From contig NZ_PZJP01000003.1 in NCBI RefSeq assembly GCF_003206645.1, positions 62,001-126,000 on the forward strand: a stretch of DNA of 64,000 nt, given 5' to 3'. Of this stretch, positions 1 through 10,370 are shown in pieces. Source of the DNA: Salinicola aestuarinus (GTDB lineage: Bacteria; Pseudomonadota; Gammaproteobacteria; Pseudomonadales; Halomonadaceae). Numbering within the stretch: the first letter of the stretch is position 1; every line of letters starts with the position of its first letter. Both the position numbers and the translations under genes were made by a program. A model generated the notes under the pieces. The model saw only the letters and a program-made list of their open reading frames with translations. It ran no database searches and had not been told where the DNA came from.

Positions 1-452
1 TTGGAGACCACCTTGTGATCGGCCTGCAGGACGGACTCGTTGACGCCGAACACGATGGTGGCATCGGCATCCGGGCTCGGCGCGGAGATCAGAACTCGCC
101 TGGCGCCCGCTTCAAGATGCTTGGCCGCCGCATCACGCTTGGTGAAAAGCCCCGTGCACTCCATCACCAGATCGACGTTCATCGATTGCCAGGGCAGCGC
201 TGCTGGCTCCCGCTCGGAGAGGATGCGAATGCTGTCACCGTCTACGCTCAACGTATTGTCGTCATGACTGACCTCGAAGCCGAAGCGGCCGTGGACAGTA
301 TCGTGACGCAGCAGATGGGCGTTGAGGGCCGGATCGCCCAGATCGTTAATAGCAACGACCTCGACGCGATCTCGGTAACCGTTCTCGTAAAGGGCGCGAA
401 GTACGTTGCGGCCGATACGACCGAATCCGTTGATGGCGACACGCAGAGTCAT
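1..452 (-). CDS. gapA: Glyceraldehyde-3-phosphate dehydrogenase, N-terminal part (cut by window edge)
   Basis: This gene converts glyceraldehyde-3-phosphate to 1,3-bisphosphoglycerate in the lower part of glycolysis and the Entner-Doudoroff route. The leftward reading frame opens with an ATG at 452 and gives about 150 residues: the NAD-binding Rossmann start (INGFGRIGRN at residues 7-16), AINDLGD, the long DTVHGRF stretch and the ISAPSPDADATIVFGVNE stretch, all standard for GapA. The window ends just before the expected catalytic Cys (SCTTN), so the active site is not visible. It is divergent from edd, and a HexR-like operator lies in the shared upstream region, which fits co-regulation with the Entner-Doudoroff genes. 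Confidence 0.95.
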   Translation of the reverse strand, partial: MTLRVAINGFGRIGRNVLRALYENGYRDRVEVVAINDLGDPALNAHLLRHDTVHGRFGFEVSHDDNTLSVDGDSIRILSEREPAALPWQSMNVDLVMECTGLFTKRDAAAKHLEAGARRVLISAPSPDADATIVFGVNESVLQADHKVVS

Positions 453-556
453 AGGGCTCTCCTTGGATGACCTGATTGCACGTTTCGGTGTCGCGACGAC
501 GTGACACGCATGGCGCCAGAGTCGCGAGTCTGATGACAGTCTAGAACATCATATAA

Positions 557-571
557 AGAAAGAATATTACG
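557..571. promoter_or_regulatory. HexR-like operator between gapA and edd
   Basis: On the minus strand this 15-mer (CGTAATATTCTTTCT) agrees at about 11 of 15 positions with the gammaproteobacterial HexR consensus as I remember it (TGTARTWWWAYTACA). It sits in the divergent gapA/edd intergenic region, and a hexR gene lies 12 kb away in this window. The match is by eye only. Confidence 0.4.
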
Positions 572-619
572 TAGAAAGCCAAAATCGCTCGCCAAAGCGG
601 GCGTTAGCGGCCTTATTCT

Positions 620-635
620 TTGGTAAGTTTACCAA
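620..635. promoter_or_regulatory. Palindromic operator candidate upstream of edd
   Basis: TTGGTAAGTTTACCAA is a 16-bp near-perfect inverted repeat (7 of 8 bases pair) centred about 37 bp before the edd start codon. Position and symmetry suggest a repressor site, either a degenerate HexR box (about 10 of 15 matches) or a site for another sugar regulator. Confidence 0.4.
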
Positions 636-664
636 CATAACCTGACCATTCGATGAGGCAGACC

Positions 665-2515
665 ATGGCACTTCACGCTACCGTCGACCGAGTGACCCAG
701 CGCATCGAGATGCGCTCCGCCGAGCGACGCCGACTCTATGAATCTCGCATGGAAGCGCAGCACCGTCGCGGCGTTCACCGTGGCGAGCTCTCCTGTGGCA
801 ACCTCGCTCACGGCTTCGCTGCCTGCAATGCCGCCGACAAGAACAGCCTCAAGCTGATGAATGCCACCAACGTCGGCATCGTCTCCTCCTACAACGACAT
901 GCTATCGGCCCACCAGCCGTTCGAGCACTTTCCGGAAGCGATTCGCGAAGCCGCGCGGGGCATGGGCAGCACCGCGCAGTTCGCCGGCGGCGTGCCAGCG
1001 ATGTGCGATGGTGTGACCCAGGGCCAGCCCGGGATGGAACTGTCGCTCTTTTCGCGAGACGTGATTGCCATGTCCACGGCGGTCGCGCTCTCTCACAACA
1101 TGTTCGACAGCGCGGTCTATCTCGGCGTCTGCGACAAGATCGTGCCGGGGCTTTTCATCGGTGCGGCACGTTTTGGTCACCTGCCGGCGATCTTCGTGCC
1201 CGCCGGGCCGATGCCGAGCGGGTTGCCTAACAATGAAAAGTCACGCATTCGACAACTCTATGCCGAAGGCAAGGTGGGCCGGGATGCGCTGCTGGAAGCC
1301 GAGTCGGAGTCCTACCATAGTCCCGGCACCTGCACCTTCTACGGCACCGCCAACTCCAACCAATTAATGATGGAGATGATGGGCCTGCATCTACCGGGTA
1401 CCTCCTTCGTCAATCCGGGCACGCCGCTGCGCGACGCCATCACCCGTTACGCCACCGAACAGGTCATCCGCAACAGCGACCAGGGCGGCAGCTATCGCCC
1501 CTTCTACCGTCAGGTAACCGCCAAGGCGGTCGTCAATGCCCTGATCGGACTGCTCGCCTCAGGCGGCTCGACCAATCACACGCTACACCTGGTCGCGATG
1601 GCGGCCTCGGTCGGCGTGACGCTGACCTGGGACGACTTTGCCGAACTCTCGGCGGTCATCCCAAGCCTGACCCGGATCTATCCCAACGGCCAGGCGGACG
1701 TGAACCATTTCCACGCCGCCGGCGGCGTGAGTTTCCTGGTCCGCGAGCTGCTGGGCGCCGGGCTCCTGCACCCGGACGTGGAGACCGCCTTCGGCACCGA
1801 CATGACCGCCTATACCCAGGAGCCTTTTCTCGAGGAGGGGCGCCTCATCTGGCGCGAGGGGACCGGACAGAGCCTCGACGAGGACGTGCTGCGTCCGGTC
1901 TCTCGCCCCTTCTCCCCCACCGGCGGGCTGGCCGTGCTCGACGGCAACCTCGGCCGCGGCGTGATCAAGGTCTCTGCCGTGAAACCCGAGATGCGCCTGG
2001 TGGAAGCGCCGGTGCGCATCTTCGACGATCAGAGCCAGGTTCGCGCGGCCTTCGAGAGCGGCGAACTCGACCGCGATATCATCGTGGTCGTGCGCTTTCA
2101 GGGCCCCAGAGCCAACGGCATGCCCGAGCTCCATCAGTTGACGCCTTTCCTCGGCGTGCTGCAGGATCGCGGCCACAAGGTCGCCCTGGTCACCGACGGG
2201 CGCATGTCCGGCGCCTCGGGCAAAGTGCCGGCGGCGATTCACATCACGCCGGAAGCCATCGATGCCGGCCCGATCGCCTACCTGCGCGATGGCGACATCG
2301 TTCGGCTCGATCCGGACAGCGGTGCCCTCGAAGCGCTGGTGGCGGCCGACGTCTGGGCGTCACGACAGCCGGCGACCAGCGACCTGACTCACTATCATCA
2401 CGGCATGGGGCGCGAACTCTTCGCCGGATTTCGTCAGCAAGTCGGCGGTGCCGAGGAGGGTGCGGCGACTTTCGGCGGTTTCGACGCCGCCGATCTGCCC
2501 GGAGGGCACACATGA
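665..2515 (+). CDS. edd: Phosphogluconate dehydratase
   Basis: This is the first committed enzyme of the Entner-Doudoroff pathway, dehydrating 6-phosphogluconate to KDPG. The 616-residue product has the IlvD/Edd family length. It carries the N-terminal [12 protein letters not shown] segment, [30 protein letters not shown], the [13 protein letters not shown] cluster-binding stretch, [11 protein letters not shown] and the C-terminal [17 protein letters not shown]. Conserved cysteines for the Fe-S cluster are in place. An upstream in-frame ATG at 653 is possible, but the ATG at 665 has GAGG about 6 bases ahead and matches the usual family start. Its stop overlaps the glk start by 4 bases (ATGA), so edd-glk-yeaD-AKR form one translationally coupled operon. 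Confidence 0.97.
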   Translation: MALHATVDRVTQRIEMRSAERRRLYESRMEAQHRRGVHRGELSCGNLAHGFAACNAADKNSLKLMNATNVGIVSSYNDMLSAHQPFEHFPEAIREAARGMGSTAQFAGGVPAMCDGVTQGQPGMELSLFSRDVIAMSTAVALSHNMFDSAVYLGVCDKIVPGLFIGAARFGHLPAIFVPAGPMPSGLPNNEKSRIRQLYAEGKVGRDALLEAESESYHSPGTCTFYGTANSNQLMMEMMGLHLPGTSFVNPGTPLRDAITRYATEQVIRNSDQGGSYRPFYRQVTAKAVVNALIGLLASGGSTNHTLHLVAMAASVGVTLTWDDFAELSAVIPSLTRIYPNGQADVNHFHAAGGVSFLVRELLGAGLLHPDVETAFGTDMTAYTQEPFLEEGRLIWREGTGQSLDEDVLRPVSRPFSPTGGLAVLDGNLGRGVIKVSAVKPEMRLVEAPVRIFDDQSQVRAAFESGELDRDIIVVVRFQGPRANGMPELHQLTPFLGVLQDRGHKVALVTDGRMSGASGKVPAAIHITPEAIDAGPIAYLRDGDIVRLDPDSGALEALVAADVWASRQPATSDLTHYHHGMGRELFAGFRQQVGGAEEGAATFGGFDAADLPGGHT

Positions 2516-3471
2516 CGACTCCCGCCTTGGTCGGCGACATCGGTGGTACCAACGCCCGCTTTGCGCTCGTCGAGCCCGGCGGGTTCGATCTTCACTCGAT
2601 CGAAACGCTGCCCTGTGCTCGCTACGCCGGTCTCACCGAGGCGATCCAGGACTATTTGCGTCAGGTCGGCGCGCCAGCCCCGGCGGAGTCCTGCCTGGCC
2701 TTCGCCTGCCCGGTCCATGAGGACTGGGTCAAGATGACCAATAACGACTGGGCATTCTCCAAGCAGGCGGTCGCCGAAACGCTAGGCCTCTCCACCTTCA
2801 AGGTGATCAACGATTTCACCGCGCAGGCGCTGGGGATTCCCCACGTCAACGCCGACGAGCTGGTGGCGATCGGCGAGGGCGAGGCCGAACCCCGCAGGCC
2901 CCGGCTGGTCATGGGCCCCGGTACCGGACTCGGCATGGCAGGGCTCGTGCCCAGCCGACACCACTGGATTCCGCTCAGTACCGAGGGCGGCCACGCCACC
3001 TTCGCCCCCACCGATGCCCGTGAGCGCGAACTGCTGGACTACTTCACCGCTCGCTACGGCCGGGTCTCGCTCGAGCGTCTGCTTTGCGGACAGGGTCTGC
3101 TGGATCTGTATCTCGCCCATGCGGCACTCTTCGGCGTCACCGCCCACTACAACACCCCTGCCGAAGTGACCGGTGCCGCGCGTGCCGGCGACAGCATCGC
3201 CCGCGAGGCGCTGCTGCGTTTCCTGAAGATCCTCGGTGACGCCTGCGGTGACGCCGCCCTCACGCTCGGTGCGCTGGGGGGGGTGTATCTCTGCGGCGGT
3301 ATCGTCCCCCGCCTGACCGATTGGCTCCCCCGTAGTGACTTTCGCCGCGCCTTCGCCGACAAGGGGCGCTTGAGCGCTTACAATGCCGGCATTCCCACCT
3401 GGGTAGTCACAGCGCCGTGGACCGGCCTACTCGGCGCGGCGGAAGCTTTGCACAACGAGGAAGTCACATGA
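2512..3471 (+). CDS. glk: Glucokinase
   Basis: The product phosphorylates glucose with ATP to glucose-6-phosphate, feeding Zwf and Edd. The 319 residues match bacterial Glk: an N-terminal phosphate-binding motif [13 protein letters not shown] (residues 8-20), the central NDFTAQALG, the [10 protein letters not shown] nucleotide loop, the [13 protein letters not shown] catalytic/sugar region and the C-terminal [13 protein letters not shown]. The start ATG overlaps the edd stop, and the end overlaps the yeaD start, which shows a single transcript. Confidence 0.96.
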   Translation: MTTPALVGDIGGTNARFALVEPGGFDLHSIETLPCARYAGLTEAIQDYLRQVGAPAPAESCLAFACPVHEDWVKMTNNDWAFSKQAVAETLGLSTFKVINDFTAQALGIPHVNADELVAIGEGEAEPRRPRLVMGPGTGLGMAGLVPSRHHWIPLSTEGGHATFAPTDARERELLDYFTARYGRVSLERLLCGQGLLDLYLAHAALFGVTAHYNTPAEVTGAARAGDSIAREALLRFLKILGDACGDAALTLGALGGVYLCGGIVPRLTDWLPRSDFRRAFADKGRLSAYNAGIPTWVVTAPWTGLLGAAEALHNEEVT

Positions 3472-4343
3472 TTCCCGAAACGCTCGAGACGCTGATTGCA
3501 GCGACCGACGGTCAGCGGGAGACCGAATGGGAGAACCGTCGGGTCCTCTTGATCAACGCCGAATGGGGCGAGCTTGCCATCTCGCTGCAGGGGGCGCAGG
3601 TCCTGCATTATCGGCCGGCCGGCGACGCGCGCGGCTGGCTCTGGGTCACCCCCACGCCACAGGCGCTACCCGGCGCGATTCGCGGCGGCATTCCGCTGTG
3701 CTGGCCGTGGTTCGCCGATGAGTCACCGGACGGCAAGGGGCCCATGCACGGCCCGGCGCGCACGGCCGAGTGGCGGGTCGAGGCGGTCGATCCGGACATT
3801 TCGGGCCACGGCGTCGAGATCCATCTCTCGCCGGTCGAGTCTCTCCATGACGAGCTCACTCCCAGCGCCGTGGTCCACGCTAACGAGCGCCAACTCAGTG
3901 TCGAACTCTTCACGCGTCATACCGGTAGCACACCGGTGAAACTGACCGGCGCGCTGCACACCTACTTCGCCGTGGCCGATACCCATCGCTGCCGCGTCGA
4001 AGGTCTCTCCGGCGCGCGCTACCTCGACAAGCTCGAACGCTTTGCCGAGAAAGAACAGCAGGGTGAACTGGGCATCCGCGGCGCGCTCGACCGCATTTAT
4101 CAGTCCAATCGTCCGGTGATACTCGACGACGGCGAGCGTCGTCTGCAGATCACCAAGCAGGGCAGCGACTCCACCGTTGTCTGGCATCCCGGTAGCGAGC
4201 TGCCCGGCGACACGCCCGCCGAGGCCGGCCAGCGTTTTCTCTGCGTCGAGGCCGCCTGTACCCGAGTCGACCCGGTGTGGCTGGTGCCGGACGGCCAGCA
4301 CCTCCTGGCCACCACGATCGTCAAGGAGGTCACCCAGCCGTGA
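3468..4343 (+). CDS. yeaD: D-hexose-6-phosphate mutarotase (YeaD family)
   Basis: This aldose-1-epimerase-like enzyme interconverts alpha and beta anomers of glucose-6-phosphate. The 291-residue frame starts at ATG 3468, overlapping the glk stop. The family pattern is visible: [12 protein letters not shown], the [12 protein letters not shown] active-site stretch near residue 65, HGPARTAEW with the catalytic-region His, LTGALHTYF, and a late acidic segment around FLCVEAA. A longer frame reads back into glk, but the ATG at 3468 is the natural start. Its location inside an edd-glk operon supports a role in supplying the beta anomer to Zwf. Confidence 0.93.
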   Translation: MIPETLETLIAATDGQRETEWENRRVLLINAEWGELAISLQGAQVLHYRPAGDARGWLWVTPTPQALPGAIRGGIPLCWPWFADESPDGKGPMHGPARTAEWRVEAVDPDISGHGVEIHLSPVESLHDELTPSAVVHANERQLSVELFTRHTGSTPVKLTGALHTYFAVADTHRCRVEGLSGARYLDKLERFAEKEQQGELGIRGALDRIYQSNRPVILDDGERRLQITKQGSDSTVVWHPGSELPGDTPAEAGQRFLCVEAACTRVDPVWLVPDGQHLLATTIVKEVTQP

Positions 4344-5215
4344 GCGATGATCTGACCTTCGACTCCCCCGTCATTCTTGGCATGATGCGACTGCACGAAC
4401 GCCCCGAATTCGACGACCCGGAGCGCTTCGCCGACTGGCTCGAGGCGCGCGTGGATCAGGGCCTTCACTGGTTCGACCATGCCGACAGCTACGCCAACCA
4501 CCTCGGCGAGGCGCGCTTCGGCGCCGCCCTGGCACGCCGCCCCAGTCTGAAATCGCGGGTTCGCGTCGTGACCAAGGGCAATATCGTGTTGCCGGGTCAC
4601 GACCCGTCGCCGTTCGGGGTCAAGCACTACAACAGTTCGGCGCGCTACCTGACCGACGTCATCGACCGCTCACTCGAGCGCCTGGGCGTCGAACGTCTGG
4701 AGCACTTTCTGCTCCACCGGCCCGACCCGCTGATGGATGCCGAGGACACGGCCCGCGCCCTGGACGACGCCATCGATGCGGGCAAGATCGGCGCGGTCGG
4801 CGTTTCCAACTTCCTACCGGAGCAGTGGCGCCGACTGCAGGCTGCAATGACGCATCGACTCAGCGTCCACCAGCTCGAGCTGTCACTGGCGCGGCCGGAC
4901 GCCCTCTTCGACGGTTTCTACGATGCCATCCTGGCCGATGGCATGGCGCCGCTGGCATGGTCGCCGCTCGGCGGCGGCTCGGTCTTCGAGGACGTGCTCG
5001 GCACGGCACTCTCGCGACTCGCCGAGCAGCTTGACTCGACGACTGCCGGGCTGGCGCTGGCCTGGCTGCGGCGGCTTCCGGGCAGTCCGGTGCCGGTGAT
5101 CGGTACGCTCAATGAAAAGCGCATTGATCATCTGGTGCATAGCGGTAATCTCGATCTCGACCGCGCGACCTGGTTCGCACTGCTCGAGGAGGCGCGTAGC
5201 CACCGCGTGCCCTGA
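4340..5215 (+). CDS. Aldo/keto reductase (YdhF-like)
   Basis: This is an NAD(P)H-dependent oxidoreductase of the aldo/keto reductase TIM-barrel family; the substrate is unknown. The 291-residue frame starts with GTG at 4340, overlapping the yeaD stop, with GGAGG about 13 bases upstream. The catalytic tetrad is visible: the Asp and Tyr in HADSYANH near residue 49, the Lys in VVTKGN, and the His in LLHRPD. GVSNFLPEQW and the C-terminal PVIGTLNEKRI cofactor segment also match. As the last gene of the edd operon it may act on a sugar or sugar-derived aldehyde. Confidence 0.88.
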   Translation: MSDDLTFDSPVILGMMRLHERPEFDDPERFADWLEARVDQGLHWFDHADSYANHLGEARFGAALARRPSLKSRVRVVTKGNIVLPGHDPSPFGVKHYNSSARYLTDVIDRSLERLGVERLEHFLLHRPDPLMDAEDTARALDDAIDAGKIGAVGVSNFLPEQWRRLQAAMTHRLSVHQLELSLARPDALFDGFYDAILADGMAPLAWSPLGGGSVFEDVLGTALSRLAEQLDSTTAGLALAWLRRLPGSPVPVIGTLNEKRIDHLVHSGNLDLDRATWFALLEEARSHRVP

Positions 5216-5285
5216 ATGGCAGCGACGTCGGCCTCGTGGCCGGCGTTGATGCCGTCCTTCGATGGAGAAGAGAGACAACAACACC

Positions 5286-6254
5286 ATGACCCCCATCATC
5301 GCTTTCGGTGAAGCCCTCGTTGACATGCTCTCCAGCCGACTCGGCGATGCCGCCGGCCCGGAGAGCTTCACGCCCTACGCCGGCGGCGCGCCCGCCAACG
5401 CCGCTGTCGCCTGCGCACGCCAGGGACTCCCGAGCTGCTTTCTCGGCATGATCGGCGAAGATCGTTTCGGGGACTTCCTCGTCGCTGAACTCGAGGCTCA
5501 CGGCGTCGATACCCAGCACGTCACCCGCACCGCCGAGGCCCGAACGGCGCTGGCCTTCGTCTCGCGAGATGCCAACGGCGAGCGGCGCTTCGACTTCTAC
5601 CGCCCACCGGCAGCGGACCTCCTCTATCGGCGCGAGCACCTCCCACCGGGCATCTTCATCGAGCCGGCGCTGGTGCACCTGTGCAGCAACAGTCTCACCG
5701 ATGAAGCGATCGCTGAAACAACGCTGGATCTGGCGAGTATCGCCCGTCGCGGCGGCTGTCTGATCAGTGTCGACGTCAACCTTCGCCCGGCGCTCTGGCC
5801 GAATGCGACAGTGGATACCGACAGGGTTCACCGGCTGCTAGAGCGGGCGCATCTGATCAAACTCTCCACCGAGGAGCTGGATGCGCTGCGAGGTGAAGAG
5901 AGCGCGGAGAGCTGGATCACCGCGCAGCTGGCCAACCGGGCCCGGATGATCGTGGTCACCGACGGCCCCAATCCGGTCGTTGCCTACCTCGCCGAGCAGC
6001 GGCTGCAGGTGACACCGCCGAGTGTGCAGGCTATCGACACCACCGCAGCGGGGGATGCCTTCATCGGCGGCCTGCTCGCGTCGCTGTCGCGTGCCGACGT
6101 CACCTGCGAGACGTTCGGCGACTGGCTCACCGACGAGCAGGCGCTGTCCGAGGCACTGGCGTTCGCCAGCCGCTGCGGGGCCTTCGCCGCGACCCGCGCC
6201 GGCTCGTTCGTCTCGCTGCCGGGGTCCGAGGATCTGGACCACCTGCCGGGGTAA
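5286..6254 (+). CDS. PfkB-family sugar kinase, probable fructokinase
   Basis: This ribokinase-fold enzyme probably phosphorylates fructose to fructose-6-phosphate. The 322-residue product starts at ATG 5286 after a purine-rich GAGAAGAGAGAC. It has FGEALVDML at the N-terminus, the sugar-binding YAGGAPANAAVACARQG (PfkB signature 1, near residue 38) and the C-terminal anion-hole and catalytic-base motif DTTAAGDAFIGG (signature 2). The context with glk, edd and zwf fits a hexose-uptake module. Family assignment is firm; fructose specificity is inferred. Confidence 0.9.
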   Translation: MTPIIAFGEALVDMLSSRLGDAAGPESFTPYAGGAPANAAVACARQGLPSCFLGMIGEDRFGDFLVAELEAHGVDTQHVTRTAEARTALAFVSRDANGERRFDFYRPPAADLLYRREHLPPGIFIEPALVHLCSNSLTDEAIAETTLDLASIARRGGCLISVDVNLRPALWPNATVDTDRVHRLLERAHLIKLSTEELDALRGEESAESWITAQLANRARMIVVTDGPNPVVAYLAEQRLQVTPPSVQAIDTTAAGDAFIGGLLASLSRADVTCETFGDWLTDEQALSEALAFASRCGAFAATRAGSFVSLPGSEDLDHLPG

Positions 6255-6260
6255 CATCGT

Positions 6261-6281
6261 GGCGCCGGCGTTTTCGGCGCC
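6261..6281. terminator. Weak hairpin after the fructokinase gene
   Basis: GGCGCCG (6261-6267) pairs with CGGCGCC (6275-6281) around a 7-nt loop, 6 bp after the stop codon. No T-run follows, so as a terminator it is weak. The rest of the 6282-6482 gap shows nothing else clear. Confidence 0.35.
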
Positions 6282-6482
6282 TCACCTTCTCGCTACCCGC
6301 GCTCACCCCCGCCCTGCGCCTGCCGCCCCGCCGCGAACTTCGACCATCGTCGCATGTCCGGCTCGCGCCCCCCTCTCCGATGCTAGTGTCAGGTGTCGAA
6401 CTCCAGGGCGCCATCGCTCGTAGAGCGCCGGATCAATGGCAACGCCTGAGTTCGCTGGCAACCCCGCTTTCAGGATCCAACA

Positions 6483-7184
6483 ATGAACAAACTCTACGCC
6501 AGCGCTGACGAAGCGCTGGACGGGCTGGTCAAAGACGGTGCCTCACTCGCCGTCGGTGGCTTTGGCCTCTGCGGCATCCCCGAGGCCCTCATCGTCGCGC
6601 TTCGCGACACCGGTAAGCGCGAGCTGACCGTTGCCAGCAACAATGCCGGCGTCGACGGCTTCGGCCTGGGTCTGCTGCTCGAATCCCGCCAGATTCGCAA
6701 GATGCTCTCTTCCTACGTTGGCGAGAACAAGACGTTCGAACGCCAGTACCTCTCCGGCGAGCTGGAGCTCGAATTCTGCCCCCAGGGGACGCTCGCCGAG
6801 CGGCTGCGCGCGGGCGGGGCGGGCATTGCGGCGTTCTTTACCCGAACCGGCTACGGCACCCAGATCGCCGAGGGCAAGGAGGTTCGCGAGTTCGATGGCG
6901 AGCACTACGTGATGGAGCGCGGCCTCAAGGTCGACGTGGCGCTGATCAAGGCACAGACCGCCGATCGCGCCGGCAACCTGCGCTTCAACAAGACCGCGCG
7001 CAACTTCAACCCGCTGGCAGCGATGGCCGGGCGTGTCTGCGTGGTGGAGGTCGAGGAGATCGTCGAAACGGGCCAGATCGATCCAGACGACATTCACCTG
7101 CCGGGCATCTTCGTGCACCGCATCGTGCACAACCCCACGCCGGAAAAGCGCATCGAAAAGCGCACGCTACGGGAGACTTCCTAA
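6483..7184 (+). CDS. scoA: 3-oxoacid CoA-transferase, subunit A
   Basis: This is the alpha subunit of the succinyl-CoA:3-ketoacid CoA-transferase that activates acetoacetate to acetoacetyl-CoA. The 233 residues show the CoA-transferase I pattern: [20 protein letters not shown] near residue 18, [13 protein letters not shown], an [18 protein letters not shown] loop, and [25 protein letters not shown]. It ends one base before the scoB start, so the two subunits are co-translated. Confidence 0.96.
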   Translation: MNKLYASADEALDGLVKDGASLAVGGFGLCGIPEALIVALRDTGKRELTVASNNAGVDGFGLGLLLESRQIRKMLSSYVGENKTFERQYLSGELELEFCPQGTLAERLRAGGAGIAAFFTRTGYGTQIAEGKEVREFDGEHYVMERGLKVDVALIKAQTADRAGNLRFNKTARNFNPLAAMAGRVCVVEVEEIVETGQIDPDDIHLPGIFVHRIVHNPTPEKRIEKRTLRETS

Positions 7185-7185
7185 G

Positions 7186-7833
7186 ATGCCCTGGAACAAG
7201 GAACAGATGGCCGAGCGTGCGGCCGCCGAGCTCGAGGACGGCTTCTACGTCAACCTCGGCATCGGCCAGCCCACCCTGGTCGCCAACTACATCCCCGACG
7301 GCATGGACGTCTGGCTGCAGTCCGAGAACGGCCTGCTCGGCATCGGCCCCTTCCCCACCGAGGAGACGGTCGACCCGGATCTGATCAACGCCGGCAAGCA
7401 GACCGTCACCGCCCTGCCCGGCTCGAGCTTTTTCGACAACGCCGAGTCGTTCGCGATGATTCGCGGCGGCCACATCGACCTGGCGATCCTCGGCGCCATG
7501 CAGGTCTCGCGCAGCGGTGATCTCGCCAACTGGATGATCCCCGGCAAGATGGTCAAGGGCATGGGCGGGGCCATGGACCTGGTGGCGGGCGTGCAGCGGG
7601 TCGTGGTGCTGATGACTCACACCGCCAAGGGCGAGCACAAGATTCTCGAGTCCTGCTCGCTACCGCTGACCGGCGTTGGCGTGGTGAACCGTATCATCAC
7701 CGATCTCGGCGTGATGGACGTCACCGACGACGGCCTCGCGCTGGTGGAACTGGCCCCCGACGTCACCTTCGATGCGATTCAAGAAGCGACCGGCTGCGAG
7801 CTGGTCGACGCCCGCCGAGCGGTTTCCATCTGA
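7186..7833 (+). CDS. scoB: 3-oxoacid CoA-transferase, subunit B
   Basis: This is the beta subunit of the same CoA-transferase, holding the catalytic glutamate. The 215-residue frame starts at ATG 7186, directly after the scoA stop. [14 protein letters not shown] and [14 protein letters not shown] (the Glu in SENG is the covalent catalyst in the family) are clear, followed by [22 protein letters not shown] thiolase follows in the same direction, which makes acetoacetate to acetyl-CoA the likely module function. Confidence 0.96.
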   Translation: MPWNKEQMAERAAAELEDGFYVNLGIGQPTLVANYIPDGMDVWLQSENGLLGIGPFPTEETVDPDLINAGKQTVTALPGSSFFDNAESFAMIRGGHIDLAILGAMQVSRSGDLANWMIPGKMVKGMGGAMDLVAGVQRVVVLMTHTAKGEHKILESCSLPLTGVGVVNRIITDLGVMDVTDDGLALVELAPDVTFDAIQEATGCELVDARRAVSI

Positions 7834-7860
7834 CCGGCTTGTCGTCGAACACGGCCCCGG

Positions 7861-7886
7861 GCGAGCGTGCCGATCGGCACGCTCGC
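7861..7886. terminator. 26-bp perfect palindrome between scoB and thiolase
   Basis: Positions 7861-7871 (GCGAGCGTGCC) are perfectly complementary to 7876-7886, with GATC at the centre. No T-run follows. It may be an attenuator or mRNA-stabilising hairpin between the CoA-transferase and thiolase genes rather than a full terminator. Confidence 0.45.
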
Positions 7887-7929
7887 GCCATACCGACAAG
7901 CATCTTCACCATGGACAGGAGTCTTCTCG

Positions 7930-9105
<1,176 letters not shown>

Positions 9106-9225
9106 ACGCACCACAGCGCGTCGCACCGTGCGAACCGGGCACCCGTTTCACGCGCGACTGGTGGGATCCTCGCGCATCGACCAGACTAGCTGGAGATCTC
9201 TTTCAACGACGCAGGGAGCGCTATC

Positions 9226-9522
9226 GTGAAACCTCAGACACTCTGGACCATCGTCGGCACCGGCACGGCCGTCATCAGCGGCGTGCTGGCACGCCAGAGC
9301 ATCAAGCAGAGCTTCCGTCATGGCGTGTTCGAGCCGCCGGTCAATCCCGACGCCGATGATGTCGAGTGGCGTCAGGCGCTGATCTGGGGCGCCGCCTCCG
9401 GCATGGCCGTGGGCATGGCCCGCATCGTCGGCTGGAAGATCGCCTCTGCCGGCATGCGCCGCACCCGTCGCTCTCGTCGCGGTCAGCGCCTGCTGGCGCG
9501 AATCGAGGACTACGACGACTGA
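9226..9522 (+). CDS. DUF4235-like small membrane protein
   Basis: The product is a 98-residue protein of unknown function. It has a hydrophobic N-terminus (TLWTIVGTGTAVISGVLA), a middle segment LIWGAASGMAVGMARIVGWK, and a very basic C-terminal part (RRTRRSRRGQR). This two-segment arrangement matches DUF4235 proteins as I know them. It stands alone between the thiolase gene and a strong bidirectional terminator. Confidence 0.7.
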   Translation: MKPQTLWTIVGTGTAVISGVLARQSIKQSFRHGVFEPPVNPDADDVEWRQALIWGAASGMAVGMARIVGWKIASAGMRRTRRSRRGQRLLARIEDYDD

Positions 9523-9550
9523 GCCGCGCGCCGTGACCCGCCGACACACC

Positions 9551-9587
9551 AGTGCCCCCGAGCCGCTTCGGCTCGGGGGCACTTTTC
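9551..9587. terminator. Strong bidirectional intrinsic terminator
   Basis: A 14-bp arm AGTGCCCCCGAGCC (9551-9564) pairs perfectly with 9570-9583 around a 5-nt loop and is followed by TTTT. It lies between the convergent DUF4235 gene and eda and can serve both. Confidence 0.9.
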
Positions 9588-9658
9588 TGGCAGCCCCGGG
9601 TCATTCGCGTCAGCCGCTCGACCCGGGGCGACACGGCGCCCCCGTCAGGCCCTTGCCG

Positions 9659-10318
9659 TCAGCGCGGATAGCGCTGCGTCGCCTCCCGCGTCAGCTGCGT
9701 GATGCCGGCCCAGTCCTCGGCGTCGACCAGCGACTTCGCCACCATCCACGACCCGCCGACACACATGACATTGGGTAGCGCCAGATACGCCTCGGCGTTG
9801 TCCACGGTCACTCCCCCCGTCGGACAGAACTGTGCCTCCGGCAGCGGTCCGGCGAACGACTTGAGCGCCGGGGCGCCGCCGTTGGCCTCGGCGGGGAAGA
9901 ACTTGAAGCGGCGATAGCCGTACTCCCAGCCCGTGACCACCTCCGACACCGTGGCCACACCCGGCAGCAGCGGGACGTCACTCGCGGCGCCGTACTCGAA
10001 CAGCGTCGGCGTCGTGCCGGGCGTGACGACGAAGTCCACGCCGAGCGCCTCGCAGACCTGGTACTGCTCGACGCTGAGCACCGTTCCCGCGCCCAGCACC
10101 ACCTCAGGCAGGGCCTCGCGAATGTGCCGGATCGCCTCTACGGCAGCCTCCGTGCGCAGCGTGACCTCGAGCACGTTCAAGCCGCCCTCGACGAGCGCTT
10201 TCGCCAGCGGCACGGCGTGATCGAGGCGCTCGATCACCAGCACGGGAATGATCGCCGTCGAGCGGCAGATGGCATCGACACGATCGGTCTGCGACGCGGG
10301 CAGTTGAGCGGTCATCAT
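9659..10318 (-). CDS. eda: KDPG/KHG aldolase
   Basis: The product cleaves KDPG to pyruvate and glyceraldehyde-3-phosphate, the second step of the Entner-Doudoroff pathway. It is a 219-residue class I aldolase. The catalytic Glu lies in LNVLEVTLRT, then GAGTVL, then VVTPGT, and the Schiff-base Lys is in RRFKFFPAE; PTGGV binds phosphate. The start is taken at the MMTA Met pair (ATG 10318) with AAGGAGA just upstream, rather than an upstream Met at 10360. It lies downstream of zwf on the same strand, about 50 bp away. No 6-phosphogluconolactonase gene lies between them. Confidence 0.96.
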   Translation of the reverse strand: MMTAQLPASQTDRVDAICRSTAIIPVLVIERLDHAVPLAKALVEGGLNVLEVTLRTEAAVEAIRHIREALPEVVLGAGTVLSVEQYQVCEALGVDFVVTPGTTPTLFEYGAASDVPLLPGVATVSEVVTGWEYGYRRFKFFPAEANGGAPALKSFAGPLPEAQFCPTGGVTVDNAEAYLALPNVMCVGGSWMVAKSLVDAEDWAGITQLTREATQRYPR

Positions 10319-10370
10319 GGTCTCCTTGTGAGCGCGGCGCTCGTCGCTTGCGAGCGCCATCCAGCGTGTT

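Noticed and set aside
1583..2242. Long minus-strand open frame opposite edd
   Set aside because: It is a GC-rich shadow frame fully inside a well-supported gene, with no recognisable protein features or ribosome site.
9226..9522. Toxin or antitoxin gene (small basic protein)
   Set aside because: It has two hydrophobic segments typical of DUF4235 and no partner gene; a terminator follows directly.
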